Assembly: GCF_007990775.1 (NCBI RefSeq)
Contig: NZ_BJXB01000022.1
Location: 1-64,000 of the forward strand
DNA length: 64,000 nucleotides
DNA from: Deinococcus cellulosilyticus NBRC 106333 = KACC 11606
GTDB taxonomy: Bacteria; Deinococcota; Deinococci; Deinococcales; Deinococcaceae
Direction of reading: 5' to 3'
Shown here: one piece after another, positions 7,602-15,309 of the stretch
How the letters are laid out: every line of letters begins with the position of its first letter
How positions within the stretch are numbered: the stretch's first letter is position 1
Translations under genes and position numbers: made by a program
Notes under the pieces: model-generated
Told to the model about the DNA's origin: nothing
The model's database searches: none
What the model saw: only the letters and a program-made list of their open reading frames with translations

Positions 7602-8770
7602 GTGGTTGCTCCTTCACGCCAGAGGTGAATCGCTCGCTCTAGGGGTTCAAAGGGGGCGCTTCCCTGTGCAAGGTCAGGTTTGCCTCCGCCTTTCCCCCCG
7701 GCGTTCTTCAGTATTTCTGCCAGAACCTCTTTAGCGGAAGCCTTTGTGCTAGACGTGACCACCACCCGGCCATCTGGCGTATACGCCACGCACAGCAGAT
7801 CCGGCTGAGCCACCGCCACCTTGCTGAAGGGTTTGAGCATGTCACTGTCCGCCAGAGGCACCACCTGCACACCCGTTTTCCCTGAAAGCAGGCTGACGGA
7901 CAGGGCTTCATGGGCCTCTGCGAGTTTGCGTCTGGAGTCCAGAGCCTCTGTTCTGAGGGCCTCCACCCGTTCTGTGAGTTTCTCAATGCCTGTGGAGAAA
8001 GAGGTGGCCAGGGTGCGGGCATCCCGGTAGGTCTGGGTGAGTTGCCTGTAAGCCTCGTGTCCGGTCATGAAAAACACACGGGTGAGGCCTCCAGCGACCT
8101 TTTCCAGTTTGGTGATGAACACGGCCCCGACTTCGCCGGTGCGGTTCACGTGGGTCCCCCCACAGGCACTGACCTCCCAGTATCCGGTGCGGTCCATGCG
8201 GTCCATCACACAGACCAGACGGATGCGGCCTTCCACCTGTGGCGGACGCCTGAGGGGGTATTGCTGCAATTCTGCTCCGGTGACCCAGACGGTGTGAAAA
8301 GGCAGGTTGCGGTAGATGGAACGCATCACCACTTCTTCTGCTGCCCGGGCATCTTCTTCGGTGGGGTTTCCAGAAAGGTCCAGGGTGCATTCACTGCTGC
8401 GCATGCTGACCGCCTGCACCCGGAATTCTGGGTTCACCCGCAAAAAGGCCTGGGCAAGCAGGTGCTCTCCAGAATGGCGCTGCATGTGCTGGTAACGCAG
8501 GCTCCAGTCCACCTCTCCGTGCACGTAGCTGCCCACTTCGGGAATCACATCCCCTTCAATGGTGTGCCAGACCTGCCCGTTTTTCTTCTGCACGTCTGTC
8601 ACAGAGAGGCGCTGGTCTTCCCAGACAAAGAAGCCCTGGTCGGCATTCTGCCCTCCCGCCTCGGCATAGAAAGCCGTCTGGTCGAGGGCCACACGGTTTC
8701 CTTCGGTGTGCGTCACCGTGGCAATGAAACTGGTGCGGTAGGAATCTTCATGAAACAGCAGAACCGTCAT
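7598..8770 (-). CDS. Alanyl-tRNA editing protein (AlaX-L type, with DHHA1 domain)
   Basis: 390 residues from the ATG at 8770. The first ~240 residues are the editing domain of AlaRS, with zinc ligands HSGEH and CGGTHV. The rest is coiled coil plus a DHHA1-like end (GGKGGGKPDLAQG). There is no aminoacylation domain. Such proteins hydrolyse Ser or Gly wrongly attached to tRNA-Ala in trans. The start is supported by TACACT 7 nt upstream. It shares an ATGA overlap with the sulfhydrylase, linking amino-acid metabolism and translation quality control. Confidence 0.9.
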   Translation of the reverse strand: MTVLLFHEDSYRTSFIATVTHTEGNRVALDQTAFYAEAGGQNADQGFFVWEDQRLSVTDVQKKNGQVWHTIEGDVIPEVGSYVHGEVDWSLRYQHMQRHSGEHLLAQAFLRVNPEFRVQAVSMRSSECTLDLSGNPTEEDARAAEEVVMRSIYRNLPFHTVWVTGAELQQYPLRRPPQVEGRIRLVCVMDRMDRTGYWEVSACGGTHVNRTGEVGAVFITKLEKVAGGLTRVFFMTGHEAYRQLTQTYRDARTLATSFSTGIEKLTERVEALRTEALDSRRKLAEAHEALSVSLLSGKTGVQVVPLADSDMLKPFSKVAVAQPDLLCVAYTPDGRVVVTSSTKASAKEVLAEILKNAGGKGGGKPDLAQGSAPFEPLERAIHLWREGATT

Positions 8771-8777
8771 GAAGACC

Positions 8778-8783
8778 AGTGTA
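8778..8783 (-). promoter_or_regulatory. -10 box of leaderless tRNA-editing gene
   Basis: TACACT on the minus strand, 7 nt before the ATG at 8770. Confidence 0.55.
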
Positions 8784-8822
8784 TCCTCTCCCCTCCTGCA
8801 AGTCCCTGACCAGAAAGACACA

Positions 8823-8845
8823 GGCGGCCCGCAAGCCGCCCGGTG
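8823..8845 (-). terminator. Terminator after metallophosphoesterase
   Basis: GGCGGC, loop of six, GCCGCC on the minus strand, followed by a T-rich stretch. Confidence 0.65.
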
Positions 8846-8857
8846 GTGTATACAAGA

Positions 8858-11290
8858 TCAATTTTCGATGATCCAGTAGAAGCCCGGACTGGAGATGGTG
8901 GTGAGGTACCAGGTGCTGCCCGACTGGGAAGGCACAATGGCCTGTCCCACGTAGGACTGGTTCACAATGGCAATCTGGTCTCCGTAGCGGATGGTGTCAT
9001 CGTCGCTGGGGCCCCGTTTGAGTTTGACCACCGTCCAGTTCTGGTTGGGATATCCAGACTTGTAATAGTAAAGGCTGGGGGTGCTCCAGGCCCCAAGCAG
9101 GTTGTATGACCCCACAGCAGACTCGGTGGTCTGGAGTTGCACGCTTTGACCGGAGGTGAGCTGTCCGCTTCCTCCGGTGAACACCAGATTCACGGCACTT
9201 CCTGACGATCCAATGTGCGGGAAGTACTGGGAGGTGAAACCCAGGTGCTCTTCGGTCATGGTGCTGATGTACATGGAATCCACCGTGCGGAGTTTGAACT
9301 GTGCCCCAAAGGTCAGGGGGTTTCCGGTGGCCGGACTTGCCGGGCTGAGGGTCCAGACGTATTCGCTGGTTGCCGTGGTCAGGTAAGTGGTCTGACCGGA
9401 GCGCATCAGTTGCTGACCCTGGTACTGGCTGTTCACAAAGTACACCTGCTGCCCGTAGTGGATGGGATCACCAGCGTTTCCTGTGAGCAGGTGGATGGTC
9501 CAGTTCTCGTTCTGGTAGCCCGCCTTGTAGTAATACAGGCTGGGGGTGGACCATGCACCAAGAAGGTTGTACTGTCCAACGAGGGCTTCTCCCGTCTGGA
9601 TCTGCACCACGCTGCCATCGGTGAGCTGTCCAGGGTTGCCAATGATCCTGAGGGGCATTGCAGGATTCTGGTCGTCCACATGGGGGTAGTATTCGCTGGT
9701 GACAATCAGCTGTTCTTCGTCTGCAGCGGTGATGGAAACACCCCCCTGTCCCTGGAAGACCACCAGATCGTTGAAGTTCACCACATCGCCCACAGGCAGG
9801 CTCTGGGTCTGCAGGCTCTCCTGGTACATGAAATCTGCAGTGGTGGGAGGGTTGGTCATGGTTCCACCCCAGGAAGGGTACTGGTAGTAGGCCACCGAAA
9901 TGGGATCATCAGGATTGGTGCGGGTGAGGTCAAAAATGGCGTAGCTGTGGTTGAAGTAGCCGTTTGAAGATCCAAGCTGGTACTGGGTGGGGTCCAGGTA
10001 GGGGATGTTCGGGTAGTTGACCTTGTAGGGGTCCTCGGCAACCGTTTCCTCGTAGGCACTTGCACCCACCAGACGCCCGGTGGTCAGACCAAACAGACCG
10101 GGTTTGTAGAGCACCATGTTGTGCTCATGCCCCCAGAACCATGCGGCCACATTCTGGGCGAAATAAGGCTGGAAGATGCTGAGCAGGTAGTTGTTCAGGT
10201 AGGGCGTGTTCCCGTGCGCCACAGTGGAATTGGAAGAGTACAGTTGGTGGTGGGAGAGCAGCACCGTCTTGCCCGAGAAGTTTTTCAGCTTGTCCTGATG
10301 CCAGACAATCTCATCGGGTTGCAGGCTGGGGGTGACCACCAGAAGTTCCTCAATGGGGTTGTGGTCCTGGTATCCGGTGTCCATCCCGAGGAATTGCCAC
10401 AGGCCGTCCTGGGTTCTCAGGCAGAAGAAGCTGGCCTGCTGCTGCCAGCTTGCATCTGCACCGGAATACTTCTGTGGGTTGTTGATGCTGTCGAGCATCG
10501 GGTAGAAGCCCTCACCTCTGGCGTAATAGTCATGGTTCCCGGGAATGGTGAACACCGGGAGGCGCTTCCCTGTGACAGCAAAAGCCTGATTGAAGATGTT
10601 CTCGAAGTTGGCCGTGCACTCTTCAGGCGTCCCAGAGTAATAGATGTCTCCGAGGTGGATGATCACATCTGGATTGTGCTGCTGGAGCAGGGTCAGAAGC
10701 AGATGGTAGGCATCATCCATGCCCGTGCCCCAGTCTCCGAGCAGGGCAATTCTGGCATTGTTGGGAAGCTGGTAGTCAATCACCCCATAGTTGAGGTTGT
10801 TTTGCCCCTCCACCTGCCAGGAGCGGTACATGGGATTCAGTGTGCCACCCTGGTAGTAGCTCAGGTAGGTGGTGACGCAGGTCAGCCAGCCCGCGTAATC
10901 CTTGGTACTGTATTTGCGGATTTCGGTGTCCAGGGTTTTGGCCTGCGCATCGTTGCCATTGCGAATGGCCTCTGCCAGTTGCAACGCCATGTCCGAGAGG
11001 TGGATGTCGGTGGGGTCAATCTTTCCAGCTTCCTGCTGGATGGTGTTCATGGCGTCCTGGTAGGTGATTCTGGGCAGGGCCTGTCCAGTGGTCTGGGCCA
11101 TCACATGGGCACTGGCAGCACGGACCATCGGGTGGTTGTACACAGGGCTGCTGGTGGAGGGGGCTGCATTTTCTGCACTGTTTGATGCTGCATTCTGCTG
11201 GGTCTGCCCCCGAACGTACTGGGCCACTGCAGACTGCCAGAGGGAAGCGCGTGCATCTCTTACGGTGACAATCGGTCTGTTCTGTGCCAT
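8858..11290 (-). CDS. Large metallophosphoesterase with duplicated C-terminal beta module
   Basis: 810 residues, no signal peptide. Residues ~180-430 are a calcineurin-type phosphoesterase: LLGDWGTGMDD, HLGDIYYSG, PGNHDYY, LSHHQLYS and WGHEHNM give all five metal/phosphate blocks. The first ~170 residues are helical and of unknown role. The last ~310 contain two ~150-residue repeats, each with LGAWSTPSLYYYK(A/S)GY and NWT, probably beta-trefoil or related binding modules. Phosphoesterase substrate unknown. Standing alone between two terminators, with AGGAA as ribosome site. Confidence 0.88.
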   Translation of the reverse strand: MAQNRPIVTVRDARASLWQSAVAQYVRGQTQQNAASNSAENAAPSTSSPVYNHPMVRAASAHVMAQTTGQALPRITYQDAMNTIQQEAGKIDPTDIHLSDMALQLAEAIRNGNDAQAKTLDTEIRKYSTKDYAGWLTCVTTYLSYYQGGTLNPMYRSWQVEGQNNLNYGVIDYQLPNNARIALLGDWGTGMDDAYHLLLTLLQQHNPDVIIHLGDIYYSGTPEECTANFENIFNQAFAVTGKRLPVFTIPGNHDYYARGEGFYPMLDSINNPQKYSGADASWQQQASFFCLRTQDGLWQFLGMDTGYQDHNPIEELLVVTPSLQPDEIVWHQDKLKNFSGKTVLLSHHQLYSSNSTVAHGNTPYLNNYLLSIFQPYFAQNVAAWFWGHEHNMVLYKPGLFGLTTGRLVGASAYEETVAEDPYKVNYPNIPYLDPTQYQLGSSNGYFNHSYAIFDLTRTNPDDPISVAYYQYPSWGGTMTNPPTTADFMYQESLQTQSLPVGDVVNFNDLVVFQGQGGVSITAADEEQLIVTSEYYPHVDDQNPAMPLRIIGNPGQLTDGSVVQIQTGEALVGQYNLLGAWSTPSLYYYKAGYQNENWTIHLLTGNAGDPIHYGQQVYFVNSQYQGQQLMRSGQTTYLTTATSEYVWTLSPASPATGNPLTFGAQFKLRTVDSMYISTMTEEHLGFTSQYFPHIGSSGSAVNLVFTGGSGQLTSGQSVQLQTTESAVGSYNLLGAWSTPSLYYYKSGYPNQNWTVVKLKRGPSDDDTIRYGDQIAIVNQSYVGQAIVPSQSGSTWYLTTISSPGFYWIIEN

Positions 11291-11349
11291 GATTTTTCCT
11301 GCCTTTCATCGGCAGTCTGGCAGCAGACCCGTTAACCGCTCGTTAACTG

Positions 11350-11370
11350 AAAAAAGGCCGACAGGCGGCC
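11350..11370 (-). terminator. Terminator after LURP-one-like gene
   Basis: GGCCG, loop CCTGT, CGGCC followed by TTTTTT on the minus strand. Confidence 0.8.
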
Positions 11371-11389
11371 TCATCAGAAGTCTGGATTC

Positions 11390-11995
11390 TCAGCCCCTCG
11401 CGCGTTCCAGCAGCACCGACTGCGCCAGGGCCAGCACCGCGAGTTCCTGATGCTCTTCAGAGACCTTCTGTTCTGCCTCCATGGTGAAGGAGCGTTCCCA
11501 GAAGGAGCGTTTTTTCTTGATGCGGAAAAGCACACGACCAGAGACGTCTTCCACCAGATACACAGGATTGATGAACATTCCGAAAATCCAGCCGATCCCA
11601 TCGATCTCGCAGAGCAGGCCGTCGAGCAGTTTGATCCAGGGGTTTTCCTCACGGATGCGGAAGATTTCCTTCTGGTTTTGATCGGTCACAGTGTAGCTGA
11701 TGCGCCAGATGGACCTCAGGCCGTTGGCACGGATGCTTCCCAGGTAGGTCTCGCCTTTGGAGCGCCAGAAGTTGTGCACGGCCCAGAAGCCACTGATGCG
11801 GTCTGCCTTCATGCGGTACAACGGAACCGTCTTGTTCACATCCTCGTAAGCCGTGGTGTCTTCACGCAGGGTCAGCAGTTTCTGCTTGATCTGCAACACC
11901 AGATCTCCTGAGGCATTTTTCACCTGCAGCTCTGGCGAAAGGGTCACGATACGAAAGGTTGCAGTGAGAGGGTAATTCAGTTTGGAAGTCACCAT
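11390..11995 (-). CDS. LURP-one-related / phospholipid scramblase-like protein
   Basis: 201 residues without signal peptide. The alternating beta pattern with short motifs (LTLREDTTAYED, RMKADRISGFWAVHNFW, IFGMFINPVYLVED, LFRIKKKRSFWERSF) fits the Tubby-C/scramblase-like beta-barrel fold; no reaction is established for bacterial members. The central hydrophobic helix of this fold is LLCEIDGIGWIFGMF. The ATG at 11995 has a promoter TTGCAA-17-GAGAAT ending 6 nt before it, so translation is probably leaderless. Confidence 0.65.
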   Translation of the reverse strand: MVTSKLNYPLTATFRIVTLSPELQVKNASGDLVLQIKQKLLTLREDTTAYEDVNKTVPLYRMKADRISGFWAVHNFWRSKGETYLGSIRANGLRSIWRISYTVTDQNQKEIFRIREENPWIKLLDGLLCEIDGIGWIFGMFINPVYLVEDVSGRVLFRIKKKRSFWERSFTMEAEQKVSEEHQELAVLALAQSVLLERARG

Positions 11996-12001
11996 GAGAT
12001 C

Positions 12002-12030
12002 ATTCTCCCACTCTGTAATCTGGATTGCAA
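12002..12030 (-). promoter_or_regulatory. Promoter of LURP-one-like gene
   Basis: Minus strand TTGCAA (12025-12030), 17-bp spacer, GAGAAT (12002-12007), then 6 nt to the ATG. Confidence 0.45.
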
Positions 12031-12053
12031 TTTTACCGTGTTTCTAAAGCACA

Positions 12054-12081
12054 GAAGGGACATGCACAGACATGTCCCTTC
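12054..12081 (-). terminator. Terminator after alpha-amylase
   Basis: An 11-bp perfect stem GAAGGGACATG/CATGTCCCTTC with a 6-nt loop lies just past the amylase stop codon. The T-run is weak. Confidence 0.7.
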
Positions 12082-12095
12082 GTGAAGCCCAGGGT

Positions 12096-14213
12096 CTATT
12101 TGAGGTTGAAATCGAAATTCTGTTGTGCCCCTTCCACTTCCATAAAGTCGGTGGCACCAGAGTCAGCGTGTCTGGCCCGGATCTTCTGTTTGCCTGCGGG
12201 CAGAGGCAGATGATACGTTCCGTCTTCACGGGTCAGGGCATGGAAGAGGGTGTTCTCCCCTTCGAGAGCAACAAGGGCGTTTGCAACAGGCTGCCCGTCC
12301 TTCAGCACTTTGCCAGTGAGCACCACCGTGGGCACGGGAGACACGATGAAATTGTAGACGCTCTGCACGTCCGCATTCTCTTCTTTTGCCACCACGGAGC
12401 GATCAGGCTCACCATAGCCCTCGTAACCGGAATTTTGCGCTTTGGGGTTCAGGTTTCCATACTTGAACTTCAGCAGGGTGTTCTTGGGCACGCTGATGCT
12501 GGTTTTCCAGAATCCAGGCTTTTCAGGGTCCTGCTGCATGGGGTAGGTCACCTGGGAACCTGTGTCAAAGCGGCGCAATTCGATGGGACCGTTGCCCTGG
12601 GAACGGGCATCCACGGTGAAGTTCATCTTGACCAGTGCGCTTGCCCCTCCTGCTTTTGCCAGGGCAATGCAGGGATTCTCGGGGTTGCTGTAGGCACCTG
12701 CTCCTCGCTCTGCAGTGAGAATGTAGAGGGTTCTGGCAGGAAGTGATCCCACCAGGTTCCCATCCCCGTTCAGGCTGACAGAGAGGCTTTTGCCTGTCAG
12801 TTCCGTGAGGGGAGCACTGGCCGCAAAGGTCTTGGAAAGCTCCAGGGGGAGTGCACCCAGATCAATGGGACTGTCCCCGTTGTTCATGACCACCACCAGC
12901 GGAGGCTGACCAAGCTGTGAGCGTTTGAAGGCAAAAATGCTGGTGTCTCCGTAAGGCCTGCACACCTCTGCATACCTGCCATTCCTCAGGGCAGGGGTGC
13001 TCGCACGAAGCTGATTGAGGGTCATCAGGCGTTTGCTGATGGGGGTGTCCAGTGCACCCTCAAACTTCATGTCCTCACGGTTGCTGCGGCCCAGAGGATA
13101 ATTGTAGGGGTCTCCTTCTCCTGCAGCAGCCAGTTCGGTGCCGTAATAGACCACAGGGGTCCCACGCAAGGTGTAAATCAGGCTGAGGGCCAGATCCAGA
13201 CGCTCCACTGCAGCCTGCCCCGTCACCCCGCGCTCTGCGGCCTCAGAGATGAAGCGTTTGACATCGTGGTTGTCGATGAAGGTGCTGAGCCTGCGGGCAT
13301 CCGGGTAAACACTGTCCTGGGCCAGCACCTCTGCCACGCGGGTGGCGTCTCCCCCTCCTGAGATGCTGTCCTTGATGGCTCCGTACAGACCAAAATCCAG
13401 CACCGAAGGCGAACCGAAATTCAGGAATTTGCTGAGGAACACAGGGTTGCCATCAAAAACCTCTCCAACGGTCCAGATTTTCTCAGGGTCTGCCGGGCCT
13501 CCAGCAGCAAAGAACTGGGGCCAGTAGGCATCGCTGGAGTGCTTCATGGTGTCCATGCGGATGCCGTCGATGCCCACTTCTTTCACCCAGTAGGACACCG
13601 CATCATTGAGCAGCATCTGAACTTCTGGAAGCTCCTGTTTGAGGTCAGGGAGGCCTGCCAGAGGGCAATCCTGGTCCTTGCTGGTGCTGCTGTTGCACTC
13701 CGCATCGGTGTGGAAGTACCCGGGGTTGGTCTTTGCCAGGGTGGCCCCGTAACCCATGTGGTTGACCACCATGTCCTGCACCACCTTCAGGCCATTGTCG
13801 TGGGCCACTTTGACCAGTTCCTTCAGGTCTTCCAGGGTGCCCAGATGGGGGTCCACTTTGAAGTAATCCTCTGCCCAGTAGCCGTGGTACCCTGCGAACT
13901 CACTGCCCGCATTTGGACCTCCAGTAACCGGAACAGGGGGCGTCTGCAGGTACACCGGAGTGATCCAGAGGGCAGAAAAACCCAGTTTCTGGAAGTAGCC
14001 TTCTTTGATTTTCTGGATGATGCCCTTAAAGTCACCACCGTGCCAGTTGAGGGGTTGCTGGGGGTTCGCTCCCAGATCATTGGAAGGGTCTCCGTTGGCA
14101 AAACGGTCGGTGAGCAGAAAGTAAATGCGGTCGTTGCTGAAGTCAGGGGTCTGGGCAAGTGCAAAACTGGACAGCAGTCCAAGGCTTAAAAGCCAGGTTT
14201 TCAATTGTCGCAT
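12096..14213 (-). CDS. Secreted alpha-amylase family protein (GH13)
   Basis: 705 residues from the ATG at 14213, which gives a clean signal peptide (LLSLGLLSSFALAQ). The four GH13 regions are present: DMVVNHMG (I), GIRMDTMKH (II, nucleophile Asp), TVGEVFDG (III, acid/base Glu) and FIDNHDVKRF (IV). After the barrel comes a beta-sandwich, then near residue 490-600 a domain of unknown type and a C-terminal carboxypeptidase-regulatory-like fold (VLKDGQPVANALVAL). It should hydrolyse starch or maltodextrins outside the cell. Promoter and operator-like palindrome lie directly upstream. Confidence 0.93.
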   Translation of the reverse strand: MRQLKTWLLSLGLLSSFALAQTPDFSNDRIYFLLTDRFANGDPSNDLGANPQQPLNWHGGDFKGIIQKIKEGYFQKLGFSALWITPVYLQTPPVPVTGGPNAGSEFAGYHGYWAEDYFKVDPHLGTLEDLKELVKVAHDNGLKVVQDMVVNHMGYGATLAKTNPGYFHTDAECNSSTSKDQDCPLAGLPDLKQELPEVQMLLNDAVSYWVKEVGIDGIRMDTMKHSSDAYWPQFFAAGGPADPEKIWTVGEVFDGNPVFLSKFLNFGSPSVLDFGLYGAIKDSISGGGDATRVAEVLAQDSVYPDARRLSTFIDNHDVKRFISEAAERGVTGQAAVERLDLALSLIYTLRGTPVVYYGTELAAAGEGDPYNYPLGRSNREDMKFEGALDTPISKRLMTLNQLRASTPALRNGRYAEVCRPYGDTSIFAFKRSQLGQPPLVVVMNNGDSPIDLGALPLELSKTFAASAPLTELTGKSLSVSLNGDGNLVGSLPARTLYILTAERGAGAYSNPENPCIALAKAGGASALVKMNFTVDARSQGNGPIELRRFDTGSQVTYPMQQDPEKPGFWKTSISVPKNTLLKFKYGNLNPKAQNSGYEGYGEPDRSVVAKEENADVQSVYNFIVSPVPTVVLTGKVLKDGQPVANALVALEGENTLFHALTREDGTYHLPLPAGKQKIRARHADSGATDFMEVEGAQQNFDFNLK

Positions 14214-14219
14214 GACACA

Positions 14220-14254
14220 AGTATAAGGCAAATTTGGAAGCGATACCAAATTTG
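14220..14254 (-). promoter_or_regulatory. Leaderless amylase promoter with 9-bp inverted repeat
   Basis: TATACT (14220-14225, minus strand) lies 6 nt before the ATG. Immediately upstream the perfect inverted repeat CAAATTTGG-8-CCAAATTTG (14229-14254) covers the spacer and -35 zone. This is a good candidate operator for a sugar-responsive repressor. Confidence 0.7.
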
Positions 14255-14277
14255 AGCAGAAGGGATGGGCTTCGCCT

Positions 14278-14307
14278 GCAGAAAGCAGAAGGCAAAAGGC
14301 AGAAAGC
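14278..14307. repeat. Four-heptad repeat array, GCARAAR variant
   Basis: GCAGAAA, GCAGAAG, GCAAAAG, GCAGAAA, then GC: four 7-bp units in 30 bp between the amylase promoter and the kinase gene. Confidence 0.75.
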
Positions 14308-14342
14308 TTGTTCATTCTGCAAGGGCCACAGCAGAGACAAAG

Positions 14343-15254
14343 TCAATCCAGGCCGTCCAGAAAAGCAGGATGGTTCATCCAGTCTTCCAGAGGGACTTTG
14401 CCCTGAATGGAGAGCAGCCTGCAAAACAGGCGGTAAGGTGACCGCACCCGGGACAGGTCAGGAAAGGGCCTGATCCTGCAGTATCCCTGTTTCACCGCAC
14501 GGGCGGCTTTTCGATCCAGCACATATTCCAGACCGATCAGGTCCAGGGCAGCAGGGGCAATCACGTAAGCTTCCACATCCACCAGACCTGAAAGCTCGCC
14601 TTCATGGTGAAGGTACTGGCTCGGGTCCTGATCCAGCATCACCAGACTGGCCTCTGTCACAGGAACATCCTCAAGTTGCGCTCTGGCATGCTCCAGGGCC
14701 GCCCTGAATTCCGCAGCAGGATAAAACCGGTCCACCAGCATTTGCATGGTGTCCAGCAAAGCAGCATGAAAATCCTCCAGAGGCTTTTGAACACGCCCTG
14801 TTGGATGGCCGCACCATGTAAAAGTCTGTGCGTGAATCCGGGCCATCATCTCTCCGAGTTGCTCCATCACAGTTTCTGGCTGGTCCTCAAAGGAGCAGAT
14901 GGTGTTGCCATCGAGTTTTTCCAGCACCAGATAAACTTGCCCCTCCACTTCCACTTCACCCCGCACCCTGGGAACCTGCACCCCCTGAATTCCAGACAGC
15001 AGGGTCAGCACCTGCCTGAGGTCCTGCAGGGTGCTGGCATCCACCCCACAGAGGTGATGGGCACCCTGCCAGAAGTCAACCTCTGGGATTCCTGCAACAA
15101 GACTCCGGCGCAGAACAAATGCACCTGAGGATGTGGTCACTTGCCAGACTTCACTGGCGTGGTCTTCATACCCCGGATGGAGAGGACGCACTCCCAGCAC
15201 AGGTTCATTCCACAATTGCTTCAGAAAACATCCAGTGTTTAAAGCATCAGACAT
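14343..15254 (-). CDS. Aminoglycoside-phosphotransferase-fold kinase-like protein
   Basis: 303 residues. The layout is that of the APH/choline kinase fold: N-lobe with FVLRRSL (lysine-like position near 49) and YLVLEKLDG hinge near 110, then C-lobe. The Brenner motif HxDxxxxN is altered to LDQDPSQYL, and the metal motif reads LVDVEAY. The catalytic-loop Asp is kept but His and Asn are not, so activity is uncertain. The start codon sits in the palindrome CATGATG-ccc-CATCATG (15252-15268). Substrate unknown; possibly a small amine or sugar. Confidence 0.75.
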   Translation of the reverse strand: MSDALNTGCFLKQLWNEPVLGVRPLHPGYEDHASEVWQVTTSSGAFVLRRSLVAGIPEVDFWQGAHHLCGVDASTLQDLRQVLTLLSGIQGVQVPRVRGEVEVEGQVYLVLEKLDGNTICSFEDQPETVMEQLGEMMARIHAQTFTWCGHPTGRVQKPLEDFHAALLDTMQMLVDRFYPAAEFRAALEHARAQLEDVPVTEASLVMLDQDPSQYLHHEGELSGLVDVEAYVIAPAALDLIGLEYVLDRKAARAVKQGYCRIRPFPDLSRVRSPYRLFCRLLSIQGKVPLEDWMNHPAFLDGLD

Positions 15255-15309
15255 GATGCCCCATCATGTCATTCCAGAGGTTCAGATGGATGGGAACCAG
15301 CATCCCTGT

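Noticed and set aside
14278..14307. CRISPR-like repeats
   Set aside because: All repeat arrays here are contiguous 7-bp units without spacers, and no cas genes are present.
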